Notes: generated by a model not told the origin, from the letters alone. A stretch of 64,000 nucleotides of DNA from Rheum nobile (GCA_027886185.1 WOAB01000619.1:4092001-4156000); one strand, 5' to 3'; positions 10,289-21,969 are shown, counted from the stretch's first letter. Numbers and translations: made by a program.

Positions 10289-12573
10289 AAAGAAGTTTCG
10301 ACCCCGAAACTTGGCCGAAAAACAACTCGGGAAAGTGTCTGAGCATCTCTGCCTCGGTTTCCCAAGTAACTTCCTCAGTCCCAGACCTGGACCACATAAC
10401 TCGTACCAACAGTACGATCTCGTTGCACAGTCGCTTCATACGGCGTTCGAGAATGCACACTGGCATCTCCTCTCAAGTACCATTTGCCTGAATCTCGACG
10501 TCCTTATAGCTCAGCCTACGAGACTCATCTTGGCACGAATATCCTTAGCAATGATACGTGGAACACATTATACACTGGGTATGCCGATGGCGACAATGCC
10601 AAATGGTACGTTAGAGATCTTACTCTATCCAGAATTTTGAATGGTCCCATGTAACGAGGGTTAAGCTTCCCACGCTTACCAAACCTGAAAACATCCTTGG
10701 GTGGCGATACTGTGACAAGTACCTTGACACCAACCTTGAACTCAACACTTTAACACTTCTGATCTGCGTAAAACTTTTGTCGACTCTGAGCGGTCAACAA
10801 CCTCTGTCTACTTAGAGCAATGTTCGAAGTTGTCCTTTCGACCAACTCTGGTCCAAGTAGAATCTTGTCGGCGTACTCAACCCAACAAATCTGAGATCTA
10901 CATCTGTGACCATACAAAGCTTCAAACGGAGCCATCTTGATTGTAGCATGCCAACTATTATCGTACGTGAGCTCAATCAGACTTAGGCTGTCTTCCCCGC
11001 TTAGTCGGATGATCGAGTACGTATACTTCTTAGCATATCCTCCAGGGTCTAGATGGTCTTTCAGACTGACCATCTGTCTGAGGATGAAACGCTGCTGAAT
11101 CTCAATTCAGTTCCCATGGCCTTGTGAAGTTCTTGCTATAAACTTGACATAAATCGGCCATCTCGATCCGATACAATGGTCTTAGGAATGCCATGTAACG
11201 GACAATCTCCCGGTGGAAACTTTTGATGACCTCTGAGTTACCCAAGTAACCTCAGTTTCCAATGCAAACACTATTGCTGCTAGTTCTAGGTCATGTGTTG
11301 GTTAGTTTGCTTCATAGGTTTTCAATTGTCTAGATGCGTATGCAATATCCTTGCCTTTCTGCATCAAAGACACATCCCAACCCATTTCTCGAAGCATTAA
11401 CTATAGACCATATAGCCATCATTCTTTTTGACAATGCCAAAACTGGTGCAAAAGTCAGACATTGTTTCAACTTCTTGAAAACTGGTCTTGCACTTGTCAT
11501 CCCAGACAACTTCTTGTTGACCTTGTGGAACAGACTGGTCATAGGTGGAGAGATCTTAGAAAAAAAAATCCTTTCATGAACCGTCTATAATGTCCTGCAA
11601 GCTCTGGGAAACTGCGCACCTCGCTCACATCCTGAGGCCGCTTCCAAACAACTACTGATTCACTCTTATGGGGAATAACCATAACCTCATTCTTATTGAT
11701 CACATGGCCTAAGAAAGCCACTTCTAGATCCAACAATCACACTTAGCCCACTTTGCGTACAACCGACTTGGTCTAAGGACCGATAAAGCAATCCGCAGAC
11801 GTTCCCTGTGAGCTTCCTTGCTCGGGAAAAATCAAAATGCCATTGATGAAGACCACTATGAACTTATTCAAGTACTGGTCTAAAACATCGATGCACTAGG
11901 TTTATGAAAACTCCTAGAGCATTCGTAAGCTCAGATGGCATGACTACAAACTCGTAGTAACCATCTCTTGTCCGAAACGCAATCCTCGGAATATCATCCT
12001 TACGAATCCTGAGCTGATGATACCCAGATCTCATGTCGATCTTGGAGAAAACTTTTGCTCCATGTAGTTGATCCAATAGATCATCACTCCTTGGCAACAG
12101 ATACTTGCTCTTGATCGTGACTTTATTCAACTCTCGAAAGTCAAAACAAAGTCGAAACGGTCCATCTTTTATTTTGACAAATAAACTAGGGCACTCCTAC
12201 TTAAGGTGATGCACTCAGCTTTATATAACTTTTGTCAAGAAGATCCTTGAGTTGCTTCTTCAACTCTTGCATCTCAACAGGAGCCATCCGGTACGGTGCC
12301 TCAGAGATCGGCGTGGTACTCGGCTCGAGATCCATTGCAAACTCCACAACACGATTTGGGGTATCTAGGAATATCTTCTAGAAAGACACCCATAAATCCT
12401 CTAACCACAGAAATATCAAAACTGAAGTCGATCACTGCCTTATGACGCTTCCGTCAATCCATACCGAGAATAATTATCGTATGGGACCATGGTTATTTAG
12501 GTCAAATCGCTTTGAATTTCTTACCCTTGATGGTAATTGACAATTCGACAGACGATTGGTTCCTACTAAATGG
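10289..12573 (-). pseudogene. Element B pol remnant (chromodomain, integrase end, RNase H, RT)
   Basis: Homologous throughout to element A pol but with many frameshifts and stops. Recognisable pieces are the chromodomain at 10275-10466, the integrase end at 10750-11073, the RNase H start at 11330-11542, the RT connection region at 11539-11736 and the RT core at 11864-12130 (F-S-K-I-D-M-R-S-G-Y-H-Q-L). The RT Y/F-x-D-D region near 11830-11850 is damaged. Around 11225-11245 the RNase H text jumps directly to integrase text, so roughly 0.85 kb, judged from element A, is missing: the rest of RNase H, the zinc finger and the first half of the integrase core. It cannot encode a working polyprotein. 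Confidence 0.88.
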
Positions 12574-12822
12574 TCACCATCTTGGACCAGCCCACTACAT
12601 GGTTCACAGACGACTCACTAGTGGCTCCGAGTCCAGGCCCAGCCATTACCAGCGTCCTCTGTTGTTATGAGCCGCTGTCCATACATCTCAACCCATCCTT
12701 GGTAGCTCCACCTAATTAATAGGCAGCCATCTCCTCAGAGGTTGTTGGTGAGTCTCGAACACGAGACCTTACCCCATCAACAAGCAACGAAACATAACTT
12801 GGTATAAACCAAAGGTTCGTAT
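12574..12822 (-). repeat. Short insertion in element B protease, SINE-like
   Basis: About 250 bp with no match to the element A protease at the corresponding site (near 7180) interrupts B between two protease halves. On the minus strand it contains GTTCGAGAC, which fits the pol III B-box consensus GWTCRANNC. I cannot find a convincing A box at the right spacing or a clear TSD or A-tail. A tRNA-derived SINE fragment is possible; a piece of another transposon or a captured genomic fragment would look the same. Confidence 0.35.
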
Positions 12823-13061
12823 ATAAGAAGAGTTACAACAAAAGGTTCACAACCTCGTTGCACACGCAACTTAACTACAACCATCCAAAATGAAAGTCTG
12901 GGTAGCACCCACATCAACAACACATTAACAAAAGTGTAATGCAGATACAAAGTACTCTAAGCATTAGGAGCATAGGGTCCATCCACCTCACGTATCACGT
13001 ACAGGCGTTGACCTTGGCTTCCTGAAGCCATCGGGACTTTCCCTTTGTTCTGCGCAGTCGT
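12823..13061 (-). pseudogene. Element B gag-pol linker and protease start
   Basis: Continues the gag frame of B beyond a stop (TAG at 13062-13064), with the linker A-Q-N-K-G-K and G-Q-R-L-Y-V seen in A and G. It then runs to the protease Asp region, which is decayed: the usual F-D-S-G-A-T is no longer readable in one frame. Split from the rest of protease by the insertion at 12574-12822. Confidence 0.6.
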
Positions 13062-14300
13062 CTACATTGAAGGGTTAGGAGCTTCCACCGGACTGAACTT
13101 GGGTTGGTTGTTCTGATTAACAGACCCTTGCCGTGACTCAGCTCCTTTCACATTCCTCCGCTGACAGAACGCCTGCATATGACCCTCCTTTCCGCAGTCA
13201 AAACATGTCTTTTTGTCCTTCAGACATTCATTGCTCTTGTGCCCGTGCATACCGCAGTTGTAGCACTGAATCGGATTATTGCCTTGGCCAGAACGTTGCG
13301 TAGACTCATCATGAGTCTTATTCGTTCTTGCTCGGCCAGATTTGGCAAAATCTGATGGTGGCGCGGGGCGTTTGAACCCACTTGCCTGAGGTTGGTACTG
13401 CACTTGCCTCTGGCTGTTACGCTTCTTGGTCGACTCCTCTAGAGTCACCTCTAGCTTGTAGGATGTATCCACATACTGCTCCAGAGTAGAGCATGTGTGG
13501 TGCACCATCATCGGCTTGATGTCTGGACTCATCCATTCGTGGAAATACCAGATCTTCTGTGCCTCACTGGATATCTCAAGTCCAGCGTACTGCATTAGAT
13601 GATTGAATTTGGTTGCAAGCTCGGTCACCTTCAATCCATCCGTTTGCGGATACAGAAACTCCTTGTGTTTCTCCTCCCTCATAGCACGAGAGAAGAAACG
13701 ATCAGTCATCTTGGTCTTAAACATAGACCAGGTCAATACCGGGCTATCAGCTAAGCCGGTACTCTCCCACCATTCACTGGCTTCTTCCTTTAACTGAAGA
13801 GAGACTATATGCACTCTCTCCGCTTCAGTGCACTCAACATTACGGAAAAGCCGCTCCATGTGGGAAAACCAATGAGCCACCTTGACTGGCTCTCCTTTCC
13901 CATCGAAGCTGTCAGGCCTCATGGAGTTAACAACCTTCAGGGCTCGGCCATACTCCCCTCTATTCCTGATCACCCCTCCCTGCAGCACATGGTTCTCTTG
14001 TTCCTCAAACCTCGGAACTTCTCGAGATACTGGCACTCCTTGTGCCTGATGCACATTCGGGCGTAACGCGTCGGCAATCGCTTGCATGACGATTCCCCAA
14101 ATTTCTGCAACAGCTGCTTTATCAAATATCCTTGGAGCGTTGTCCCTAGCTGGGTCGTTGCCTCCAGGATTATTATGGAAGACAGACTCACGCTCTTCTG
14201 ATGGGTCTGCAACATTCCTCGGATTTAGTCTAGGGTCATTGCTTGGCCCAGCACCAGTACGGATAGTGTTCCTCGTGTTCACCATCTGTTTACCGATCAA
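13062..14300 (-). CDS. gag: Element B Gag polyprotein
   Basis: An uninterrupted gag of 412 codons; the likely start is the sixth codon, M-V-N-T-R-N-T, the same start context as in A, D and G. The N-terminal region is polar and probably disordered. The Retrotrans_gag domain (residues about 130-270) has A-H-W-F-S-H-M-E-R-L-F-R-N and S-E-W-W-E-S. Two CCHC zinc knuckles, C-Y-N-C-G-M-H-G-H...C and C-F-D-C-G-K-E-G-H...C, lie at about residues 350-390. It ends at a TAG just before the protease linker; in G the same frame runs straight into pol, so this stop truncates the polyprotein. Gag forms the virus-like particle in which reverse transcription takes place. It is the best preserved gag of the A/B/D/G group here, although its own pol is dead. 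Confidence 0.85.
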   Translation of the reverse strand: MIGKQMVNTRNTIRTGAGPSNDPRLNPRNVADPSEERESVFHNNPGGNDPARDNAPRIFDKAAVAEIWGIVMQAIADALRPNVHQAQGVPVSREVPRFEEQENHVLQGGVIRNRGEYGRALKVVNSMRPDSFDGKGEPVKVAHWFSHMERLFRNVECTEAERVHIVSLQLKEEASEWWESTGLADSPVLTWSMFKTKMTDRFFSRAMREEKHKEFLYPQTDGLKVTELATKFNHLMQYAGLEISSEAQKIWYFHEWMSPDIKPMMVHHTCSTLEQYVDTSYKLEVTLEESTKKRNSQRQVQYQPQASGFKRPAPPSDFAKSGRARTNKTHDESTQRSGQGNNPIQCYNCGMHGHKSNECLKDKKTCFDCGKEGHMQAFCQRRNVKGAESRQGSVNQNNQPKFSPVEAPNPSM

Positions 14301-14735
14301 ATTCCAAGGATTTTATCACTTTAGTATCATTTTGATATAATTATTGTAATAAAATCAACTTAGAATAGATCAACTTGGTAATTTCTATTGATGGACTCGA
14401 ACCGAGTTACTAGGTTCTACAACCTCAACTCATAACGAGCGAACTGGGAATCAAGCCTAGCTAGAGATGGTGAAACCACCTCGGCTTCTCCCGGGTTCCT
14501 CTGAAGAGAACAGAATGCACCCATATCAAACGGGGCAACAGGAAAGGAATTAGTCTTTCTAGACATAGAAGCAAGCTTACTATATCAGACTGTACAGAAG
14601 ACATGACTATGAACGGTGTTTTGAAATTCTTTTCACTTTGAAAATTCAGAGCCCTTTTGAAGCATTTTCAAAAACGGATAAATGATTTATAAAATCCCAA
14701 ACCCGTTTTAAAACCTTTGGCTCTGATACCACAAC
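14301..14735 (-). promoter_or_regulatory. Element B leader and Met-tRNA primer-binding site
   Basis: Untranslated region between the 5' LTR and gag. The PBS, minus-strand TGGTATCAGAGC, is at 14720-14731, four bases from the LTR end. Only the two edges match element A: the piece near the PBS (14545-14640) and the gag-proximal piece near 14350-14390. The acidic ORF found in A and G is absent. Confidence 0.8.
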
Positions 14736-17253
14736 TGTTACATCCCCAAAACTTAACCCTTTTGGAAAGGTATTACCGCCAGTGACCCCAGTGTTCCTTA
14801 CCGAGATCACCCAAGGCTTTACCAAATAAATACAATTTATGAAATGCAATTGATACACAAAGATCAAGCAATAAATTCCAAAACATAACATTGTTGAGGA
14901 AACCAGAGTTACGGGATTACAACCCAATCCCGAATAGGTCAAAACACAGAGTTCAAACAAAGTACAGCGGAAGACAAATAAAAGATTTTACAAACGGGGT
15001 TGTGATCGTGATGATCACCTGCCCAAGGATCTCAACCTGATTAAAAGCAATTATTAAAACATCCAAAAACAATTGTCGTCTTCATAGTCAATCTAGTCTC
15101 CCCAAATCTTCACTCTATCTGATGTGCCGAATCGAACGGATGACACCAGCCCACATGCGGAGAACAAAGTTCGTGGGTTAGTCTACTTGAATAGACTAGC
15201 AAGGGTAAAAAGCAGAATGGTTCGAGTGATCGTAACCGTTTACTATCATTGTCCCTCGAATAATAACCGAAGGGACGAGACATAACCCGGCACTTTCACG
15301 GAATAACAACAAGAGGTATGCATGAGAGAAGATTCTGGAAGACTTCATCTTCACAGAAATCGACTCGAAAAGAGACTCCAAGAGATTGAGTCTTTAAGGA
15401 AAAATGACAAATCTGGAATGATTACAGGATCATACAACAATGATTTAAAACTGACTGAGATGCTTCAGTTCACGACCAACCTCATCGCCTACAGCGAATC
15501 CAGATTGGAAAGAGAACGTACTACATTCAAGTCAAGACGAGTTTTCCTAGCTGCACTGAACTTAGCTGCACTACTCGCCCAAGGTATATTAATCATGTGC
15601 ACTCGGGCACTTATCTTATTTAATTCCAAAACGAGCATTACGTTATAAGCTTTTACATCTCCACACAAGAGATATCGGATCTCCTCACAAGAGATATCGG
15701 ATCTCCTCACAAGAGATATCAGATCTCCTCACAAGAGATATCGAAGGGATGAACCCTGGAAGATTTGGCACTAGCGAAGTGCGCCTACCCTGTGAAAGGG
15801 TATGGTCATGACCAAAGAGAAAGTACTGGGGATGAACCACCAAGTACCAGTTATAAAGAAACAGCTAAACCCCCTCAAGGTACATAGCGTTCCTAGCCAC
15901 TAGTGCTAACTAAACAGTACAGCACAACAACCGTTACTGGATAAATCCACATAAAGGCCCGAAAGACGATCACAGATAATAGCGTTGTTCTAACAGATAT
16001 ACAACCTATTATATGATTTTCAAAACAGTTTAACAAAACCGTTTCCAGACAAACAGAATATTCATTCCAAATTAATTACTCAGATAAACTACTGATAATT
16101 AATGTAAATATGGAACGAATGAGCAAGAGCGAACCGCCACTTGCCTTAATCCGCAGAGTTTGAACGAAGTCTAACGACGGGATTCTAGGCTCGACACAGA
16201 GACGAATCTGCCAACTCCGGTACCTTCGAATCGACCCATACAGAAACCCTAAGTTAGATTCGACAAACAACAATACCGATCTACGAAAGAACGAAAGGAA
16301 TCGAAGGAAACGAAACCCGAACGAAGGCTACGGAAGCCAACACCAATAACCCGGCCAACAACAACTCGCCGGCGGGCGCCACAACAATCACGGCGGGCGC
16401 CGCTCAACCACGGTGGGCGCCGCTCAACCACGGCGGGCGCCGCTCAACCACGGCGGGCGCTGCTCAACCACGACGGCTGGCCTCCTTCATCACGGCGGTC
16501 GCCGTTCACCACGGCGGGCGCCGTCTCATGCCGGCGGTCGTCGTGTTCCTCACGGCGGGCGCCGTCTCATGCCGGCGGTCGCCGCCTTCGAGCCGACGGT
16601 CGCCGTGATCCTCGCGGCGGTCGCCGTCGCGAACGAAAACAGAAATACGAGAGGAGAAAACTCACCCTCGACGATCGATTTGGCTCGTCTTTCGCCTTGC
16701 TTGGTTTCTAGGCTTCTAAGGGCCTCCCAAGCTTCCCCTTGGCCACCGAGAACGACACTAAACGAGCTCCGATGATCCACTTAGAGCCTTCTCGAGAGAG
16801 AGCGTTTTCTTTGAGAGCGTTTTTTAGAGTCGAGAATCTGAGAGCGCTTCCGCGTCTTTCGCACCCTCTTTCACCCTCACCCAACACCTCTATTTATAGA
16901 AGAAATTAGGGTCCTTGCCTCTTGGACAATATCCAAACCCTTTTGCCCCTTGGACAATGGCTCTTGGACAAAAACCTTTGGATAAAGAATCTTGTACTAT
17001 TGCCCATTAGATAACAACTCTTGGGCAATAAACTTGTACCAATCTTAATCCGCGTTAACGAAAGTCGTATACGAACGAGTATAAACTCCCAACACACCTC
17101 GACTGTATAATTCTTCACTGAGAAAAATATTACAAATACAGAGCACATTACAGAATGTCTTAAGCTCTCAGAATTAAATCCGACGTACCAAACGGACGTT
17201 CGGGAAAAATCCATAATTCCCAAAATAGCCTTACAAAATTACAGGGTATCACA
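14736..17253 (-). repeat. 5' LTR of element B
   Basis: Pairs with 7759-10274. Begins TGTTACATCCCC, a variant of TGTAACACCCCC, and ends AGGGTATCACA. It has the 22-bp array at 15658-15745, the shared block at 16109-16149, the palindrome cluster at 16367-16632 and TATA at 16890-16899. CTTGGACAA repeats upstream of TATA are partly mutated. Confidence 0.92.
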
Positions 17254-18154
17254 CCTGGTTCTGATTCTGCATTGACTTTTGTCGGTTGCGCCTCTTGGTC
17301 GACTCCTCGAGAGTTACCTCCATCTTATAGGCACAATCCACATACTGCTCCAAGGTAGAGCATGTGTGGTGCACCATTAATGGCTTGATATCCGGGTTCA
17401 TCCACTCGTGGAAGTACCAGATCTTTTGAGCCTCGCTGGTGATCTCGGCAGTGGCGTACTGTAGAATTTGGTTGAACTTAGATGCCAACTCGGTCACTCT
17501 CAGACCATCAGTCTGAGGGTACAAGAACTCTTTATGCTTCTCCTCTCTCATAGCACGAGAGAAAAAGCGATCAACCATATTGGTCTTGAACATCGACCAA
17601 GTCAACACTAGGCTCTCAGCCAAACCAGTGCTCTCCCACCACTCGCTAGCCTCCTCCTTCAGCTGAAGAGAAGCGATATGGACCTTATCGGCCTCCGTAC
17701 ACTCCACGTTCCTGAACAGCCTCTCCATATGGGAGAACCAATGAGTCACTGCCACTGGCTCCCCTTTCCCGTTATAGCAGTCGGGTCTCATGGAAGTAAT
17801 GGTCTTAAGGGTGCGACCATAGCTGTCTCTCGCTCTGACGGCAGTCTCCTGAATCATAGGGTTTCTGGGTTCCACAACATCAGGACCCGCTGCGTGAATA
17901 GGCACTTCTTGTGCTTGAGGCGCACTTGGTCTCAACACATCTGCAATTGCCTGCATCACGATCCCACGGATTGCCTCAACAACTGCAGCGTCAAACAGTG
18001 CCGGCGCTCGGGTCTGATCCTGTCCTTCACGCCTATGCTGGACGTGAGACTCTGACTCGTGTTCATCCTGAACACCTCTTCCTGCTAGTCTGGGGTTTTG
18101 GCTAGTCCCAGCACCGGCTCGAGTCGAATTCCTCGTGCTTCTTGGGTTCACCAT
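17254..18154 (-). pseudogene. gag: Element A Gag, N-terminal and capsid part
   Basis: Open for 301 codons on the minus strand from M-V-N-P-R-S-T to the element B insertion. It holds the Retrotrans_gag domain with T-H-W-F-S-H-M-E-R-L-F-R-N-V-E-C-T-E and K-E-E-A-S-E-W-W-E-S, then the basic linker before the zinc knuckles, which lie at 7104-7758 on the other side of B. At the position where D and G have a TAG (after V-F-D-A-x-x), A reads Glu (V-V-E-A-I-R-G), supporting Glu as ancestral. The coding part seen here has no stop; it is a pseudogene because it is split by 9.5 kb. Confidence 0.88.
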
Positions 18155-18444
18155 CTATTTACCGATGAAATTCCAAGCATTCAATACATTAATATTATGC
18201 AATACACTTATGCAATATACCAACGTAAATAAATTACTCAGAATAGATCAACTTGGTATTTTATAGATGAACCTTCGAACTCTTACACAAGTTACACCTA
18301 AGTTTATCATTCGAGCACTAGGACAACATTTGCTCGAAGATAAAGTATTTCACAGAGTACTTGCCGCAATACTGAAATATTACACAAAGTACAACTTGGA
18401 ATACTAAGAAACGAAACTACTACGATAGGCAACGCCACTCCTCC
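18155..18444 (-). other. Element A leader between acidic ORF and gag
   Basis: AT-rich 5' untranslated stretch of about 290 bp. It includes GAATAGATCAACTTGGTA, which recurs in the leaders of B (near 14360) and G (60960-60985), so it is a conserved piece of the leader. No coding frame. Confidence 0.6.
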
Positions 18445-19356
18445 TCAAGGCGTTCCAAAATGTCTCCCATATGACTGGCTACTCGTGCATGGTCTCTTCG
18501 GGCTAGGCTCACCATCGAGCTCTGGCGATGGGTTTCGCACCCTGCTTGACCCTGAAGCACATAGTCCTAGCTCAGTCATGGTGAAGTATGGGTCGTCCAT
18601 GACTGGTCCTCCTATTCCAGCCCTCCTCTGAGTACTGGCGGTCAACTCATCCCACTGACTCTGCTGTTCTGCAGAGATTATCTCGCTCTGGCGGAGGATC
18701 TCCTATAGCTCGGATTCCGACCTCCATCTCCTTGGAGTAGGGATAGGCTGAGATTCCTTGTCACTTCTCCCAATACCGTACTCGGTATACAATGCCTCCC
18801 AATCAGCTTCTGACATGGGTGCGTACTCTGGCACTGGTGACAATTCTATATCGGGCTCCTGATTCTGCCCTCCAAGGTCCAACTCTGGATCCTCTTCTGG
18901 ATCCTCATCCTCGGGATCATCCTCGATGGGATCCTCATCCTCGGGATCATCCTCGATGGGATCCTCATCCTCGGAATCATCCTCGATCATATCCTCCTCC
19001 TCGACAGGATCTTGCTCAAGCATCTCCTCTTCCTCCTCCTCGTACTCGATCTCCTCGGGAATTGGTCCCAGCAGAAAGTCGTCTTGGTAAACCCCTTGTT
19101 CGTACCTTGATAACTCATCTTTCTGCTCTCATTCCTGTACTTCCTCCACCCTTGGTGGCGGCACAGGTGCAGGTCTAGGGACCATAGCATTCCTGGCTAC
19201 AAGGACAATTGACTCGGGGAGAACGTGCTTGACGTCTTCGGGTGGGCTACTCGGGCCTCCAACCTCGAAACGTCGCTGAGGTAACGGAAAATCTAGCCTC
19301 GGCTGGTCCGACTTGGCGTCTTCCGTCCCCCTACCAACTGAAAAGCAGACACCCAT
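18445..19356 (-). pseudogene. Acidic leader ORF (here called ORF0) of element A
   Basis: One minus-strand frame is open from an ATG at 19354-19356 to a TGA at 18445-18447 except for two stops, TGA at 19129-19131 and TAG at 18703-18705. The reading has four zones. First, an N-terminal segment with F-E-V-G-G-P-S-S-P-P-E-D-V-K and L-P-E-S. Second, a repeat-rich Asp/Glu core with the tandem unit E-D-D-P-E-D-E-D-P-I (18880-18990). Third, the motif S-E-A-D-W-E-A-L-Y-T-E-Y-G-I followed by S-Q-P-I-P-T. Fourth, a basic Ser/Pro-rich end S-R-V-R-N-P-S-P. All four recur in order in element G (59899-60810), on the same strand as gag and in the same place. I do not recognise the family. Position resembles the extra ORF upstream of gag in Ogre elements, but the clade is different. 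Function unknown. Confidence 0.7.
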
Positions 19357-19550
19357 CCTATCGAAAAATAAGGAAGAAATTAGTCTTTCTAGATATAGAA
19401 GCAAGCTTACTATATCAGACTGTAAAGAAGACACGACTATGAACGGTGTTTTTAAATTCTTTTCAGAATGAAAATTCAGAGCCCTTTTTAAAGCATTTTG
19501 AAAACGGATAAATGGTTTATAAAAATTCCAAACCCGTTTTAAAACTTTTC

Positions 19551-19562
19551 GCTCTGATACCA
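19551..19562 (-). promoter_or_regulatory. Met-tRNA primer-binding site of element A
   Basis: The minus strand reads TGGTATCAGAGC, four bases inside the 5' LTR end. It matches the 3' end of plant initiator-Met tRNA, where minus-strand DNA synthesis starts. Confidence 0.9.
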
Positions 19563-19566
19563 CAAC

Positions 19567-21969
19567 TGTAACACCCCCAAAACTTATCCCTTTTGGAAAG
19601 GTATTACCGTCAGTGATCCCAGTGTTCCTTACCGAGATCACCCAAGGCTTTACCAAATAAATACAATTTATGAAATGCGATTGATTCACAATGATCAAGC
19701 ATTAAATTCCAAAACATAACATTGTCAAGGAAACAAGATTTACGGGATTACAACCCAATCCCAAATAGGTCAAAACATAGTTTAAACCAAACACAGCGGA
19801 AGACTAAGAAAGTACATTACAATCGGAGTTAATGTCCAAAGAATCATAACCTGATTAAAGAAATAATTAAAACATTCAAAAACCACCGCCGACTCCATAG
19901 TCCTTCTAATCTTATGAGCTACTTCTTAACTGATGTACCGAATCGAACGGATGACACCAGCCAACCATGCAAGGGAAAATATTGGTTGGTTAGTCTAAAT
20001 GAATAGACTAGCAAGGGTATAAAGCAGACTGGTTCAAAGCAGTCATATTAGGTTAGACTCATCGCTTCTCGGATAATAACCGATAACGGTAGTCAACCAT
20101 CATATTCCTACTGGAATAAACAAGAGGTATGCACAAGAGAAGATTCTGGAAGACTGAATCTTCACAAAAATCAACTCGAAAAGAGACTCCAAGAGATTGA
20201 GTCTTTAAGGAAGTATGACAAATCTGGAATGTTACAGAATCATACAATAATGATTTAAAACTGACTGAGATACCTCGGTTCACGACCAACCTCATCGCCT
20301 ACAGCGAATCCAGATTGGAAAGAGAACGTACTACATTCAAGTCAAGACGAGTTTTCCTAGCTGCACTATAACTTAGCTACACTACTCGCCCAAGGTGTAT
20401 TAATTATGTGTGTCAAGGTAGCACTTATCTGATTTATGTTTCAAAACACACATCACATTATAGACTTTTACATGTGTACCCCACCAATGGGACGACACAT
20501 CTTAGTATACGTTTCGTCGAGAGTGACGTATACCGAAAGGTTTGTGACACCAACTAAGTGTCCTGTCTCTACACACATGTGTAAGAGACCGATCATGATC
20601 TTAGAATAGTACCAGATGGGGACGAGCCATCCCGATACCAGATTATAAAGAAACGACTGGACAGAGTCCGAGTAACGTTCCTATCTAACAATGCTAACTA
20701 AACAGTTACAGCACAACAACAGTTACCGGATAAATCCTCATAAAGGCCCGAAAGGCGATCACAGATAATAGCGTTGTTCTAACAGATATACAACCTATTA
20801 TATGATTTTCAAAACAGTTTATCAAAACCGTTTCCAGACAAACAGAATATTCATTCCAAATTAATTACTCAGATAAACTACTGATAATTAATGTAAATAT
20901 GGAACGAATGAGCAAGAGCGAACCGCCACTTGCCTTAATCCGCAAAATAGTCTAAAGACGTCACTGGATTCCGGGCTCGACACGGTATAATTCTGACAGC
21001 ACAACAACCTTCGAGTCGACCCATAAAAGGAACCCTAAGTTAGATCCGACATAAACAGTACGAATCTAAACACGGCGAAAGAATACAAAAGTAAAGACGC
21101 CACGACGACAACCAACCAAGCCAAAGCCACGAAGGCATTCTGGGCACTGGCGGCGGTCGCCGTTCTTGGCGGCGGTCGCCGTTCTTGGCGGCGGTCGCCG
21201 TATTCATCACGGCGGTCGCCGTGAAGAACACGACCGACTAAAACGAGAGAAATATCACCCCAAAACACGAGCGGTTCGGCCTCCCTCGACTTGCTTTGGC
21301 TTCTAACCTCCAAGGCTAACCAAAAGCTTCACAAAGGCACTCTGGAAACACACCACAACACCTCCGGTGAGCACAAGAAAACCGACGAAACTCAACTCAC
21401 TTTGAGGGAGAATTTTGGCAGCGATTCGGGGATGTAGATGACCCAAAACCCATGCCCAAGCTCCTCTATATATAGGCAAACCCCAAGGAGTACCCAGCAA
21501 ACCCTAAGACGCGGCAACCGACGCAACGGCGCGCCTCGAACGGCGCCGGTGACCGACGGGCAATGCCCACTGGACAATCACGGCGGTCGCCGTGATTTTG
21601 CCTGCGGCGGGCACGCGGCGGTCGCCGTCGCTAGGCCTGTCGCGGCCAGCTAGAAGCTGACACGCTGACTTCTCGGGCCCAACCACGGCGGTCGCCGTTT
21701 CTGAACGGCGGTCGCCGTTTCTCCATGTTCCCGCCCATTCAGCTTTGAACGAGCTTGACGATAAACCGGGATAAAAATTATCGTACGCGAACAACAATTT
21801 AAAATCCAAGGCATGCTGTCTGTATATTATTTCACTGAGAAAAATATTACATATACAGAGCACCTTACAGAATGTCTCAAACTACCCGAATTAAATCCGA
21901 CGTACACAACGGGTACTCGGGAAATTCCATACTTCCCAATATAACCTTACAAAATTACGGGGTATCACA
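19567..21969 (-). repeat. 5' LTR of element A
   Basis: Same length as 1496-3898. Carries TATA at 21464-21476, palindrome clusters at 21148-21225 and 21579-21721, and the shared block at 20899-20939. Compared with the left LTR it lacks one 18-bp AAATGC-containing palindrome unit near 21625 and has gained an extra CGGCGGTCGCCG near 21705. Confidence 0.93.

Larger units (their letters stand above)
7759..17253 (-). mobile_element. Element B: degenerate Tekay-like chromovirus nested in element A gag
   Basis: LTRs at 7759-10274 (2,516 bp) and 14736-17253 (2,518 bp), TG...CA, with a perfect CCTGG duplication of A's gag sequence on both sides. The minus-strand order is 5' LTR, PBS (14720-14731), a short leader (14301-14719), gag (14300-13062), protease remnant with an inserted 250-bp sequence, decayed RT, a deletion from RNase H into integrase, integrase end, chromodomain, PPT, 3' LTR. 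B lacks the acidic leader ORF of element A. Its pol is far more decayed than the similarity of its two LTRs would suggest, so it was probably already defective when it inserted. Confidence 0.93.
1496..21969 (-). mobile_element. Element A: Tekay/Del-like Ty3/gypsy chromovirus, interrupted by element B
   Basis: Two LTRs of exactly 2,403 bp (1496-3898 and 19567-21969) bound the element. Both end TG...CA and are flanked by CGTCA at 1491-1495 and 21970-21974. Read on the minus strand the order is 5' LTR, Met-tRNA PBS (19551-19562), leader with an acidic ORF, gag, protease, RT, RNase H, integrase, chromodomain, PPT (3899-3912), 3' LTR. The chromodomain and RT type point to the Tekay/Del clade. Element B splits gag between 7758 and 17254. 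The LTR pair differs at only a few bases per 60-base line, so the insertion is fairly young, but frameshifts and stops have killed gag-pol. Confidence 0.93.
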
